Below the pieces are notes generated by a model. The model was given only the letters and a program-made list of their open reading frames with translations. It was not told the origin of the DNA and made no database searches. A stretch of 64,000 bases of DNA, from the NCBI GenBank assembly GCA_020635035.1, contig JACKAO010000002.1:124001-188000 (forward strand), given 5' to 3'. The DNA comes from Calditrichia bacterium. Its GTDB lineage: Bacteria; Calditrichota; Calditrichia; Calditrichales; J004. The position numbers were made by a program, and so were the translations under genes. Below are positions 1-9,171 of the stretch, piece by piece; the stretch's first letter is position 1, and each line of letters starts with the position of its first letter.

Positions 1-289
1 ATTCAACATCTGTAATATGCGCACCGCCAAAACCACGGTTAATGATATCCATTTCAGGAAAGTAATCTGCCGTAGGCCACATCCGCATGCTGGAGCTGCC
101 TACAAACAAAACTGCCTGCTCCGGGAAACTGTTCTTTTTATCCCATTGTTTAAAGGCATTTATTTCGTTGGCAAAACGCAATGGATCGGGTGGTTTTACT
201 TTTTGGACTTCCTGAATTTCCTGTGCAGAAATCATTGTAAATGCGAGCAACAATAAAAAAAACGACAACAGGATGGTTAATCTCTGCAT
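1..289 (-). CDS. SGNH/GDSL-type secreted hydrolase, partial (C-terminus off window)
   Basis: The frame reads from ATG at 289 to the window edge, giving 96 codons of N-terminus. It opens with a signal peptide (about residues 1-22, hydrophobic core ending ISAQ). A lipase-like block I (FVGSSSMRMW, residues 62-71) follows, with the likely nucleophile Ser in GSSS. A block II glycine segment (NRGFGGAHI, 84-92) comes next. These are hallmarks of SGNH esterases acting outside the cytoplasm. GGGGAG six bases before the ATG supports the start. The catalytic Asp/His block lies beyond the window, so substrate and completeness are unknown. It is divergent from the gene at 475. Confidence 0.8.
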   Translation of the reverse strand, partial: MQRLTILLSFFLLLLAFTMISAQEIQEVQKVKPPDPLRFANEINAFKQWDKKNSFPEQAVLFVGSSSMRMWPTADYFPEMDIINRGFGGAHITDVE

Positions 290-474
290 ATCCGCTCCCC
301 GTTTATTTTAAATGAAAATTAAAAGTTAAGATTTATGCTCTATAGAATCAATTTGAAAAACTGGTAGCCTTTTTTGTGCGAAATATATAGATTAGCGATC
401 CCAAAATTAAAAACTTAGCTCAGCATTTGGGACATAATAATCACATTTAAAAACTCAAACATGGAGGCCTTTCC

Positions 475-1320
475 ATGAAAACACTTATACTGTTATTATT
501 AAGTATGTTTTTTGTTTTAAATTTTGCTGTAAAAGATAAAGATGCTTTTAACGTGATGACATTTAATCTGCGATATGATAATCCCGATGACAGCCTTAAT
601 GCCTGGCCGCTGCGTAAAGACAAAGTTATTAAGGTGATTGAACAGAACCAGCCTGACTTTATAGGCACTCAGGAAGGGCTGTATCATCAGCTGCAATACA
701 TGGGAGATCAACTCACCCGCTACAGCTGGTTTGGCCTTGGCCGAGATGATGGTGACAAAGACGGCGAATTTACTGCTATGTTCTACAACACAGAGCGTTT
801 TGTGCTAATTGATCAAAGTACATTCTGGTGTTCGCAAAATCCTGAAAAACCAGGTTTGGGCTGGGACGCCGCCTGCAACCGCACTGTTACCTGGGGTAAA
901 TTTAAAGACCTCCGCACCGACAAAGAATTTCTTGTACTAAATACTCATTTCGATCACGTTGGCGATACCGCCCGGCTTGAAAGCAGTCATCTGATCCTTG
1001 ATAAGATTGCTGAACTGGCAGGGGATCTGCCGGCAATACTTACCGGAGATTTTAATTCCAGTCCTGAGTCAGTACCATACAAAAAGCTTACTGAAAGTGG
1101 TGTTCTGAAAGACACATACGCCTTAACGCAGCAGCCGCATGAAGGCCCTTACGGTACTTTTTCAGGCTTTCGTTACGGTAAAATAAGACCCTTCCCGATT
1201 GATTATATTTTTATTAAGGGAAACTTTGAAGTACTAAACCATAAAACCATTGATACGGATTTTAATCATTTTTATCCGTCCGATCATTTTCCTGTGATGA
1301 CTGAATTAAAAATCAAATAG
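475..1320 (+). CDS. Endonuclease/exonuclease/phosphatase (EEP) family protein, exported
   Basis: This 281-residue protein has a short hydrophobic N-terminus (about 1-19) suggesting export. The EEP fold is shown by TFNLRYDN near residue 30, the metal-binding Glu in TQEG, NTHFDHVG in the middle, GDFNSSPES and the C-terminal SDHFPV. The family cleaves phosphodiester or phosphomonoester bonds with Mg2+. Exported members of this size are often annotated as endonuclease or sphingomyelinase-like enzymes, but the substrate cannot be read here. GGAGG at 463-467 fixes the ATG at 475. It stands alone, 44 bases before tex. Confidence 0.88.
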   Translation: MKTLILLLLSMFFVLNFAVKDKDAFNVMTFNLRYDNPDDSLNAWPLRKDKVIKVIEQNQPDFIGTQEGLYHQLQYMGDQLTRYSWFGLGRDDGDKDGEFTAMFYNTERFVLIDQSTFWCSQNPEKPGLGWDAACNRTVTWGKFKDLRTDKEFLVLNTHFDHVGDTARLESSHLILDKIAELAGDLPAILTGDFNSSPESVPYKKLTESGVLKDTYALTQQPHEGPYGTFSGFRYGKIRPFPIDYIFIKGNFEVLNHKTIDTDFNHFYPSDHFPVMTELKIK

Positions 1321-1364
1321 TTAAAATTTAAGAAAAATAAATTACGAAGGATATACGCTGAACT

Positions 1365-3530
1365 ATGAACGAATCAACAATGTTTCAACTTATTGCCGAC
1401 GAGCTTAAGATCAATGTTTTGCAGGTTAAAAATACAATCGAGCTGCTGGATGGCGGCAATACAGTACCTTTTATTGCACGATATCGTAAAGAAGTAACCG
1501 GTTCCCTGGATGAAGAACAGATCCGACAGGTAGAAGAACGTATTCAATACCTGCGTGCATTGGAAGCCCGTAAAGACACTATTCTGAAATCCATTGAAGA
1601 ACAGGGCAAACTTACACCCGAATTAAAAGCACGGATAGAACAATGCAGCAAGATGCAGGAACTGGAAGATCTGTATCTGCCATATAAACCCAAAAAACGC
1701 ACCCGGGCAACAATAGCAAAAGAAAAAGGCCTTGAACCGCTGGCTCTTCAGATTCTTGCCCAGGAAATTATGCAGGGTTCCATTGAAGATTATGCCACAG
1801 ATTATTTAAATGAAGAAAAAGAAGTTAATTCTATTGAAGAAGCGTTACAGGGTGCGCGGGATATTATTGCTGAAATTATAAGTGAAGATGCCGATGTTCG
1901 CAAAGAAGTACGTGAAACAACTTTCAGTTCCGGGATTCTTCAGGTGGAAGCGAAAAAAGTGGAAGGCCGCACAGCCTACGAAGCATATTATGATTATAAT
2001 GAAGCTATAAACAAAATCGTTCCGCACCGTGTTCTCGCTATAAACCGCGGGGAATCGGAAAGTATCCTGAAAGTAACTGTTGATGTGGATGTTGAGCGTA
2101 TCCAATCGCAAATTGAAGGTCACTATATCAAGAACCGTAAATCTATCTTCCTGGAACAAATGCAGATTGCTATTGCCGATAGTTATCACCGTCTCATTGC
2201 TCCTTCCATTTCCAGGGAAATACGATCCGCATTAACCGAAACTGCTGATGAACATGCCATCACAATTTTTGCCACAAACCTTAAAAATCTTTTGCTGCAG
2301 CCACCTGTCAGGGGAAAAATGATCATGGGTATTGATCCCGGTTTTAGAACCGGTTCCAAAGTAGCTGTAATTGATGCAACCGGAAAGTATATTGAAGGAA
2401 TAACCATTTATCCGCATCCGCCGCAAAACCAATATCTTGAAGCAAAAAGTAAAGTCCGTAATTTAGTTGAAAAGCATCGTATTAACATCATTGCGATCGG
2501 AAACGGAACTGCATCAAGGGAAACGGAGCAGATGGTTGCTGAACTGATCGGCGAGATGAAAGACTCGCAACCGGTTGAGTATATTATTGTGAGTGAAGCC
2601 GGTGCTTCTGTTTACTCGGCATCAAAAACTGCCCGTGAAGAATTTCCGGAGCTTGATGCCAGCATGCGCGGAAATATTTCGATTGCGCGGCGCTTAATGG
2701 ATCCATTGGCAGAATTGGTAAAAATTGATCCGAAAAGCATTGGAGTAGGATTATATCAGCACGATGTTAATCAACGCCGCCTGGCGGAAATGCTTGGTTT
2801 TGTTGTGGAATCATGCGTAAACAGCGTCGGTGTAAATCTTAATACAGCTTCTGTTTCTTTACTGAGACATATTTCCGGACTAACCAGCCGTACCGCTCAG
2901 AACATTGTTAATCATCGCGACAGTAATGGACCTTTTAAAAACAGGAATGAACTGAAAAACGTAGATGGAATTGGTGAAATTGCTTTTGAACAGGCTGCAG
3001 GCTTTCTGCGTATCCCGGATTCGGACAATGCCCTTGATAATACCAGCATCCACCCGGAATCTTACGACGCTACAAAAAAACTGATTAAAAAGCTTGCCAT
3101 CAGCGATATTAAAGATGAAGGCAAAAGAATTAAACAAAAATTAAAAGAAAGCCACATAGAACTGAAACAACTGCTGGATGAGCTTGGCATCGGTGAACCT
3201 ACGTTTCAGGATATCATCGAAAATCTTGCCAAACCGGGATTAGATCCGCGTGATGAGATGCCTAAACCTATCCTTAAAAGCGATGTTCTCAAAATGGAAG
3301 ATTTAAAGGAAGGAATGCTGCTCAAAGGTACAGTCCGCAATGTTGTGGACTTTGGAGCCTTTGTAGATATAGGTGTTAAGCAGGATGGGCTTGTTCATGT
3401 AAGCCAGATGGCTGCAAAATATGTAAAAAATCCCATGGAAGTTGTATCAGTCGGGGACGTGGTTGAAGTACGTGTGGTCTCAATTGACCTGGAAAGGGGC
3501 AGAATCGGGTTATCAATGAAGATAAATTAA
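1365..3530 (+). CDS. tex: Tex family RNA-binding transcriptional accessory protein
   Basis: The protein is 721 residues, close to the family's usual length. In order: the helical Tex N-terminal region (1-200, with VPFIARYRKEVTG at 34-46), a YqgF/RNase H-like domain (about 318-445, IMGIDPGFRTGSKVAV), helix-hairpin-helix repeats (about 490-560, NHRDSNGPFKNRNELK) and a C-terminal S1 domain (about 650-720, LKGTVRNVVDFGAFVDIG). Tex is a cytoplasmic nucleic-acid-binding protein linked to transcription and RNA metabolism. GAAGGAT lies rather far upstream of the ATG at 1365; a second ATG at 1380 is possible. Confidence 0.95.
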   Translation: MNESTMFQLIADELKINVLQVKNTIELLDGGNTVPFIARYRKEVTGSLDEEQIRQVEERIQYLRALEARKDTILKSIEEQGKLTPELKARIEQCSKMQELEDLYLPYKPKKRTRATIAKEKGLEPLALQILAQEIMQGSIEDYATDYLNEEKEVNSIEEALQGARDIIAEIISEDADVRKEVRETTFSSGILQVEAKKVEGRTAYEAYYDYNEAINKIVPHRVLAINRGESESILKVTVDVDVERIQSQIEGHYIKNRKSIFLEQMQIAIADSYHRLIAPSISREIRSALTETADEHAITIFATNLKNLLLQPPVRGKMIMGIDPGFRTGSKVAVIDATGKYIEGITIYPHPPQNQYLEAKSKVRNLVEKHRINIIAIGNGTASRETEQMVAELIGEMKDSQPVEYIIVSEAGASVYSASKTAREEFPELDASMRGNISIARRLMDPLAELVKIDPKSIGVGLYQHDVNQRRLAEMLGFVVESCVNSVGVNLNTASVSLLRHISGLTSRTAQNIVNHRDSNGPFKNRNELKNVDGIGEIAFEQAAGFLRIPDSDNALDNTSIHPESYDATKKLIKKLAISDIKDEGKRIKQKLKESHIELKQLLDELGIGEPTFQDIIENLAKPGLDPRDEMPKPILKSDVLKMEDLKEGMLLKGTVRNVVDFGAFVDIGVKQDGLVHVSQMAAKYVKNPMEVVSVGDVVEVRVVSIDLERGRIGLSMKIN

Positions 3531-3534
3531 TCGT

Positions 3535-3894
3535 TCAGATCATTTCTTTAATAACCTGGTGAATGTCTGATATCCTGAATGGTTTTTTCAGGAAACAGTT
3601 ACTGTTCTGCAGATCCATTTTTTCCAGCCACTCTTCCATGTCATAACCTGACATAAAAATAACAGGAGTATGCGGGAAAAATTTAGAAAGCAACTGATAT
3701 GTTTCTTCGCCATCCATTTCAGGCATATTCATATCAAGAACAATAAGATCTAAACTGTCCAGGGTCTCAGCAATTTTTAGAGCCTGTTTACCGCCATCAG
3801 CAGGAATGGTATCGATATTCATCAGTTTAAGAGCTTCACAGATGATTTCGCGTAAAGGCAATTCATCATCAATTATGAGCGCGGTTTTTGACAT
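3535..3894 (-). CDS. Stand-alone response regulator receiver (CheY-like)
   Basis: A 119-residue single receiver domain with the acidic pair in LIIDDE (9-10), phosphoacceptor D54 in LIVLDMNMPEMDG, Ser82 in MSGYD and the conserved Lys-Pro (K104, FLKKPF). All residues needed for phosphorylation are present. There is no output domain, so it probably acts by protein contact. No kinase is adjacent. It ends four bases after tex on the opposite strand and is divergent from the symporter at 4046. Confidence 0.9.
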   Translation of the reverse strand: MSKTALIIDDELPLREIICEALKLMNIDTIPADGGKQALKIAETLDSLDLIVLDMNMPEMDGEETYQLLSKFFPHTPVIFMSGYDMEEWLEKMDLQNSNCFLKKPFRISDIHQVIKEMI

Positions 3895-4045
3895 AATGAT
3901 AACTTAGGTTTCTGCTGGTTTATTCGTGTGCAATAATCGGCATTATTTTAAAGATTATTAAATAAAGTCTGACTTTTCTATATTCAATTTATATTTTGTG
4001 TAAATATAACCATTCATCTCTGACATTCAATAAATAAGGTAAATA

Positions 4046-5554
4046 ATGAGCATCTCCAGTCTGGATATTTTCATCATTTTAGGATATTTAGTCGTCATTG
4101 CACTGGTTGGATCATTTACTGGCGGCAGACAAAAATCTACACATGATTACTTTATGGGGGGGAGCAATGTACCCTGGTGGGCCGTCGCTTTTTCCATAGT
4201 TGCTGCCGAAACAAGCAGTCTGACTTTTATAAGCATACCAGGCCTTGCATATATAAGTAATTTAAATTTTCTTCAGTTGACAGCAGGCTATTTACTGGCG
4301 CGTATCCTGGTTGCAGTATTTTTTCTGCCGGCATATAAAACCGGCCAGCTAAGCACAGCCTATTCTTTTCTCGAAAACAGATTTGGCATTACCACGCGGC
4401 GCTATGCGTCGATGGTCTTTTTACTGACACGAATTGCTGCCGATGGCGTAAGACTGTTTTCAACAGCTATCCCACTGGCATTAATTTTTAAGACAGCACA
4501 CTACTTTAACGACTGGAGCAATTTCGAAATTTACGCTTTAGCCATTGCCATTATTGCCTGTGTATCTTTGATATATACTTATACCGGTGGTGTAAAAGGG
4601 GTAATCTGGGCAGACGTGGTGCAGATGAGTATCTACATTGGCGGCGCATTAATGGCTTTGTGGGTTTTATTGGGTTACGACTACGTTTCACTTAAACCCG
4701 CTGCAGATGCCGGGAAATTAACTTTGTTTAATTTTGACTGGGGTACTTCCATTGCTGATTTCTTCAGAAAACCGTATACGTTTTTGGGAGCTCTTATTGG
4801 CGGAACGTTTCTTTCTATGGCTTCACATGGAACCGATCAGCTTATCGTTCAAAGATTACTTACCACCCGTACATTAAAAGACAGCCAGAAAGCCATAATC
4901 GCCAGTGGGGTGCTGGTAATGGTGCAGTTCACCCTGTTTTTGTTTATCGGTATGTTGTTATTTTCATTTTATAAAGGTGTTCCTCTGGCAGATCCTTCCG
5001 TTCCATTCAGCAAAGCTGATGAAATCTTTCCGCTTTTTATAATTCAACAACTTCCTGTGGGTGTAAAAGGTATTATAATCGCGGGACTTTTTGCCGCAGC
5101 CATGTCAACCCTTGCCGGATCAATGAGTTCACTTTCAAGTTCCGTTGTACTGGATTTATACAAGCCACGGTTAAAAAACACCGACGACCGGAAAGAACTA
5201 AAAATCTCCCGCATCATCACTGTATTAGCTGCCGTGGTTCTTATCTTTGTTGCATTTACTTTTATAGCTTTAAATCAATCCGTCGTTGAAATAGCATTAG
5301 GGATAGCATCCATAACCTATGGAGGTTTATTGGGAACATTTTTGCTTGGTTTATTTTTTAAACGGGCAGATCAAAAAGGGGCAATTATTGGATTTACTGC
5401 GGCTATTATTGTAATGATTCTTGTGAGCGTGTTACCTATAACCGGATTAATAAAACCAATAATGCACTGGACATGGTTTGTTTTGCTCGGGACTATTGTA
5501 ACTATTGTTATTGGAAATGCTTTTTCCGGAAAAGCTAATAGAGGGAAATCTTAA
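4046..5554 (+). CDS. Sodium:solute symporter (SSS family)
   Basis: A 502-residue, highly hydrophobic protein with about 13 predicted membrane helices. It opens with the SSS-type N-terminus (DIFIILGYLVVIALVGS, then GGRQKSTHDYFMGGSNVPWW) and carries the signature AAETSSLTFISIPG and the conserved AAAMSTLAGSMSSLSS segment near residues 350-365. The family imports sugars, carboxylates or amino acids with Na+ across the inner membrane. The substrate cannot be read from sequence. AAGGT lies just upstream of the ATG. It is followed by a PD40 lipoprotein gene and may be cotranscribed with it. Confidence 0.92.
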   Translation: MSISSLDIFIILGYLVVIALVGSFTGGRQKSTHDYFMGGSNVPWWAVAFSIVAAETSSLTFISIPGLAYISNLNFLQLTAGYLLARILVAVFFLPAYKTGQLSTAYSFLENRFGITTRRYASMVFLLTRIAADGVRLFSTAIPLALIFKTAHYFNDWSNFEIYALAIAIIACVSLIYTYTGGVKGVIWADVVQMSIYIGGALMALWVLLGYDYVSLKPAADAGKLTLFNFDWGTSIADFFRKPYTFLGALIGGTFLSMASHGTDQLIVQRLLTTRTLKDSQKAIIASGVLVMVQFTLFLFIGMLLFSFYKGVPLADPSVPFSKADEIFPLFIIQQLPVGVKGIIIAGLFAAAMSTLAGSMSSLSSSVVLDLYKPRLKNTDDRKELKISRIITVLAAVVLIFVAFTFIALNQSVVEIALGIASITYGGLLGTFLLGLFFKRADQKGAIIGFTAAIIVMILVSVLPITGLIKPIMHWTWFVLLGTIVTIVIGNAFSGKANRGKS

Positions 5555-5642
5555 ATTAATTAACCGGAATAAAATAAACCGGGCTTCAGGTTAGTTGTAT
5601 AGATTTGAATTTATGTATTTTAACAAAATTAAGGATTTAGGA

Positions 5643-6713
5643 ATGAGATATCTTGTCGTTTTTAGTTTATTTGTTTTATTAATGTCCTGTCAGGGAAACA
5701 AAAAACCGGCAGCGGATGCAAATGCCGCTTCCGATACCATGCGTTTTGCTAACGAGAAACACCTTAAAAACATAAAAATGCTGACCATGGAAGGTGAAAA
5801 CGCAGAAGCATATTTCAGCTTTGACAATAATAAGCTGATTTTTCAATCCACCCACGGCTCTTATCAATGCGATCAGATCTTCACAATGAATACAAATGGC
5901 GAAAACAAGAAGTTGGTAAGTACAGGCTATGGGCGTACAACCTGTTCATACTTTCTGCCCGGTGATGAAAAAATTATTTATGCTTCAACACATCTTGCAG
6001 ATACAAGTTGTCCTGCTCCCCCGGATTTTTCCAAAGGGTACGTATGGAAAGTCTACAAAACATTTGATTTGATAAAAGCCAACGCGGACGGCAGTAATCC
6101 GGAAGTTTTTCTGCCTGCTGAAGGTTATGATGCAGAAGCAACGATTTCCCCCATGGGAGATAAAATTGTTTTTACTTCTCAGCGGGATGGTGATCTGGAT
6201 ATCTATACCTGCAACCTGGATGGCAGTGATCTGAAACGCCTTACTACTGAATTAGGATATGATGGCGGTCCCTTTTTCTCATGGGATGGTCAAAAAATAG
6301 TATACCGTTCCTACCATCCAAAAACTGATGAAGAAATTAAACGCTATAAAGATTTGCTGGATGAAGAGCTGATTGAACCAAACAACTTCCAGGTTTGGGT
6401 CATGAACGCAGATGGTTCAAATAAACATCAGGTTACAGATAACGATTTTGCTAATTTTGCACCTTTCTTCCACCCTGACAATAATCGTATCATTTTCTGT
6501 TCTAATCTGAACAGTACAGATAAGCGTCGTCCTGATTTTAATTTGTGGCTAATTAATGAAGACGGTACTGGCCTGGAGCAGGTTACTTACTTTGATCAGT
6601 TTGATGGTTTTCCGATGTGGACAAAAGATGGTAAAAAGCTCGTATTTGCCTCCAACCGTTTTAACAAAAATCCACGTGATACCAATGTATTTTTAGCGGA
6701 TTGGGTAGACTAA
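5643..6713 (+). CDS. TolB-like beta-propeller (PD40) lipoprotein
   Basis: The start is placed at ATG 5643, because MRYLVVFSLFVLLMSC is a good lipoprotein signal with lipobox LMSC; an upstream ATG at 5595 would bury it. The mature part contains repeated WD40-like/PD40 blades (for example ISPMGDKIVFTSQRDGDLDIY and FHPDNNRIIFCSNLN), each with the D-I/L-Y/W-x-x-N/D-G pattern seen in TolB-type propellers. It is probably attached to a membrane on the periplasmic side and binds a ligand or partner. The exact role is unknown. Its position after a symporter gene hints at a transport-linked job, which is inference. Confidence 0.85.
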   Translation: MRYLVVFSLFVLLMSCQGNKKPAADANAASDTMRFANEKHLKNIKMLTMEGENAEAYFSFDNNKLIFQSTHGSYQCDQIFTMNTNGENKKLVSTGYGRTTCSYFLPGDEKIIYASTHLADTSCPAPPDFSKGYVWKVYKTFDLIKANADGSNPEVFLPAEGYDAEATISPMGDKIVFTSQRDGDLDIYTCNLDGSDLKRLTTELGYDGGPFFSWDGQKIVYRSYHPKTDEEIKRYKDLLDEELIEPNNFQVWVMNADGSNKHQVTDNDFANFAPFFHPDNNRIIFCSNLNSTDKRRPDFNLWLINEDGTGLEQVTYFDQFDGFPMWTKDGKKLVFASNRFNKNPRDTNVFLADWVD

Positions 6714-6732
6714 GGTTATAAAAATAAATGGG

Positions 6733-6854
6733 GCTGTCCCTAAAGTCAGGTTTTTGTCATCCTGAAATTTTTTCAGGATCTTTATAATGTTGTTTATAAT
6801 TACTTAAGATTCCGAAATAAATCGGAATGACACCGTTCGTTAATTTGGGACAGC
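6733..6854. repeat. Nested inverted-repeat element (dispersed-repeat type)
   Basis: Outer arms GCTGTCCC (6733-6740) and GGGACAGC (6847-6854) are exact reverse complements. Inside are two further hairpins: ATCCTGAA/TTCAGGAT, and ATTCCGA/TCGGAAT just before 6831. TGTCAT and ATGACA bracket the two inner hairpins as another complementary pair. The whole segment could fold into a branched cruciform. It lies between the PD40 lipoprotein and the MNT/HEPN pair. It resembles small non-coding dispersed repeats, but only one copy is seen here. Confidence 0.65.
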
Positions 6855-6858
6855 GCAT

Positions 6859-7155
6859 TTATTCTTTAATAACTGCGCAATTTTCTTGAATTATTTTTTG
6901 AAAATTTTCTGAAACTGCATTGTAATCAACTATATCAATTATTATTGGTATGTCTGATTCTGAAAAAATATCTTTCAGCGACTCAATATCGCGCCAATCT
7001 ATTTTGTCCGCCCCAATTAATGCAATATCCAAATCAGAATACGTTGCTGCATTTCCATTAACTCTTGACCCATAGGCTAAAGCTTTATAATCAGGAACGT
7101 TGTCATTCAGTATGAACTTAATTTTTTCTAACCAGTCTTCTTTTAAATCAATCAT
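6859..7155 (-). CDS. Minimal nucleotidyltransferase (MNT), antitoxin of a HEPN/MNT pair
   Basis: A 98-residue protein with the pol-beta-type signature AYGSRVNGNAATYSDLDIAL (27-46): GSR, then two catalytic Asp residues in SDLD. A third acidic residue is in the IDIVDY strand. The family adds nucleotides to a partner HEPN protein, and small MNTs of this type usually act as antitoxins. It begins inside the end of the HEPN gene (8-base overlap), so the two are translationally coupled. Confidence 0.88.
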   Translation of the reverse strand: MIDLKEDWLEKIKFILNDNVPDYKALAYGSRVNGNAATYSDLDIALIGADKIDWRDIESLKDIFSESDIPIIIDIVDYNAVSENFQKIIQENCAVIKE

Positions 7156-7570
7156 TTTTTAATTCAATTTGTGTTAAAAAGTATTTTGCATCGTTAACAA
7201 AATTAAATGTAACCGTATAAATTTCATGTGCTTTTTCGTCATCATATGTGTGTGAAGTCAAATTTCTTGCATTGCCGTATTCAAACCAACTTTCAGCTGT
7301 CTCAATCAAACTATGTTTTGCTGCTAATCTGAATAAATCTTTACGTGTCCTTGGAAACTCTGCTTCTTCAGAAAGTCCGTTTTCCTTAATCCAGCGCTGC
7401 ATAAACTTCCAGCAAAGCTCATAGGTAAATTCAAAATTTTTTATAACTCCGGATTTGATCGCCATTCGGGTCACATCATCTAATTGTGACATAAGCTTGT
7501 CATCATTTGATCGCTTAAGTGTTTCTTCAAGGGAGTGTATAGCTTTTTTTAAAGAAGTAAGATCCAGCAT
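7148..7570 (-). CDS. HEPN-domain protein (HI0074 family), toxin partner of MNT
   Basis: A 140-residue helical protein of the nucleotidyltransferase substrate-binding (HI0074) family. The RX4H motif of HEPN ribonucleases is present as RNLTSH, followed by TY, so the protein could be an active RNase. Start chosen at ATG 7570, preceded by AAAGGA nine bases upstream; a longer in-frame form from 7645 would run through the promoter palindrome and is unlikely. In characterised pairs the MNT partner modifies the Tyr beside the HEPN His to silence it, and that Tyr is conserved here. Function as a toxin is inferred from family and context. Confidence 0.87.
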   Translation of the reverse strand: MLDLTSLKKAIHSLEETLKRSNDDKLMSQLDDVTRMAIKSGVIKNFEFTYELCWKFMQRWIKENGLSEEAEFPRTRKDLFRLAAKHSLIETAESWFEYGNARNLTSHTYDDEKAHEIYTVTFNFVNDAKYFLTQIELKND

Positions 7571-7598
7571 AAAGTATTTTCCTTTAATATGTCTCCAA

Positions 7599-7635
7599 AG
7601 TATAAACAAAAAATTGACTAAATGTAAAACATTTA
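7599..7635 (-). promoter_or_regulatory. Putative promoter with overlapping 17-bp palindromic operator (HEPN/MNT)
   Basis: On the minus strand, TTTACA (7628-7623) and TATACT (7604-7599) are separated by 18 bases, a plausible -35/-10 pair. A perfect inverted repeat TAAATGT-AAA-ACATTTA (7619-7635) covers the -35 box. It ends about 50 bases before the HEPN start. The geometry suits autorepression, as is common for toxin-antitoxin operons. No separate DNA-binding regulator is encoded beside it. Confidence 0.5.
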
Positions 7636-7657
7636 CACTGGCCAACTATAACAAATC

Positions 7658-8374
7658 TTAAGGATTTTTGTCTTCTCCTGATAAAACCTGAATAATCTTA
7701 TGCAGCATTTGCAAATCACGTACTTCCGGAATTGTGCGCCCAAGGAAGCGTCTGAAGCGGGTGATAAAAGTCTGCATATCATCACGCGGAATAAAATTTA
7801 CTCTCCTTAATGCCTGCTCCAGATGCGTATACACACTCTCAATTGCCTCCTGTCCTGCTGGTTTATAGACATTTACATTTTGTGAACTTTCCATTTCACG
7901 CATAAAAATATAGGTATATATCATAACCGATTGGGCAAGATTTAATGCAGGATTTTGTGTCACAATCGGGATAGTTGACTGAAACTGGCATAAATTTAAT
8001 TCTTCATTATGCAATCCATTCCGTTCTCTCCCAAAAACAAGAGCAACCTTTGTATCATCATCCAGATCCTTTATTTTTAAAGCCAGCTCTTCTGGTGAAA
8101 ATTGTGGAAATTTTATCTGACGTTTGCGCATCGTGGTGCCAATACTGATGTGAATATCTTTCAAAGCATTCTCCAGGGATGAAAAATGAACCGCATTATG
8201 CACAATGTCCATGGAGCGATGCGCCATCATGCGCGTTTCGGCAACATCTGTCGCACAGGGATTAACCAGTCTGAGATTTGCAAATCCTGTTGTTTTCATA
8301 GCCCGGGCTACCGAGCCTACATTACCCGGAGACTCCGGTTCAGTAAGAATGATGTAGATATTTTCCTGTATCAT
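7658..8374 (-). CDS. trmJ: TrmJ-type SPOUT RNA methyltransferase
   Basis: A 238-residue SpoU/TrmH-class methyltransferase. The N-terminal motif I is ILTEPESPGNVGSVARAMKTTG (residues 9-30). Motif II is ALVFGRERNGLHNEEL, and motif III is NPALNLAQSVMIYTYIFMRE. These knot residues bind S-adenosylmethionine. The length and the helical C-terminal extension fit TrmJ, which 2'-O-methylates position 32 of tRNAs, better than the shorter TrmL. It lies three bases after sfsA, so the two are probably cotranscribed. Confidence 0.85.
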   Translation of the reverse strand: MIQENIYIILTEPESPGNVGSVARAMKTTGFANLRLVNPCATDVAETRMMAHRSMDIVHNAVHFSSLENALKDIHISIGTTMRKRQIKFPQFSPEELALKIKDLDDDTKVALVFGRERNGLHNEELNLCQFQSTIPIVTQNPALNLAQSVMIYTYIFMREMESSQNVNVYKPAGQEAIESVYTHLEQALRRVNFIPRDDMQTFITRFRRFLGRTIPEVRDLQMLHKIIQVLSGEDKNP

Positions 8375-8377
8375 ACA

Positions 8378-9073
8378 TTATAATTCAAATGGAATTTTTT
8401 TTTCTATTTTAATTTCATCCGGTGAAACAGATACAATATAAGGTAAAATTTCAACACCTTGACCATGAACTTCTTTTAATTTTTCAGCATAAGCCGGATC
8501 TATTTTAGAAGCTGGCTTAAATATATTTCCATCAGAGCGCTGCACCATATAAAACATGACGGCCCTGTTTCCTTTTTTCTTTTCATTAAGAAGATCATTT
8601 AAATGTTTTAAACCGCGCTCAGTAACAGCATCAGGGAAAAGGAAAAAATCATTTTCAACCAGTGTCACATTTTTAACTTCCACAAAACATTTCTCATATC
8701 CATTACTTAACAGCAAATCAATACGGCTGTTTTGTCCGTATTTTTGTTCAGTCTGTATTTTATTGTAACCGGTGAGTTCTTCAATATGTCCTTGTTCTAT
8801 TGCTTCTTTTGCCAGTTTGTTGGGAATCATAGTGTTTATACCTATCCAGCATTTTCCATTATGGGTCATCTCAAGTGTATAACGCAGTTTCCGTTTTTCA
8901 TTCATACTGTCACTGATAAGGGCTTCCCAGCCGCGTTCAACACAAGTTTTCATACTCCCTGAGTTCGGGCAATGAACCGTCAGGATGCTTCCATCCGATC
9001 TTTCAACATCTGCTAAAAATCGCTTATAGCGTTTTATTATTTTAACTTTTTCTGTTGGCTTATCAATTTTCAT
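8378..9073 (-). CDS. sfsA: SfsA family protein (sugar fermentation stimulation)
   Basis: The 231-residue length is typical of the family. Conserved segments are KRYKRFLADVE, VHCPNSGSMKTC, IGINTMIPNKLA, RIDLLLSNG, CFVEVKNVTLVE and FPDAVTERGLKHL. The E-V-K and D-A-V pieces resemble a PD-(D/E)XK nuclease-like core. The biochemical role is poorly established; E. coli SfsA was named for effects on maltose genes. It is the first gene of an sfsA-trmJ pair. No clear Shine-Dalgarno is visible before the ATG. Confidence 0.92.
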   Translation of the reverse strand: MKIDKPTEKVKIIKRYKRFLADVERSDGSILTVHCPNSGSMKTCVERGWEALISDSMNEKRKLRYTLEMTHNGKCWIGINTMIPNKLAKEAIEQGHIEELTGYNKIQTEQKYGQNSRIDLLLSNGYEKCFVEVKNVTLVENDFFLFPDAVTERGLKHLNDLLNEKKKGNRAVMFYMVQRSDGNIFKPASKIDPAYAEKLKEVHGQGVEILPYIVSVSPDEIKIEKKIPFEL

Positions 9074-9171
9074 CTGATCAGATTTTTAACAATTTTTATA
9101 TACCTTTTAAGGGTTTTGGTATGCTACCGATCATTTACCATGTAAAAAAAATCAAGGAAGGATCATGACAA

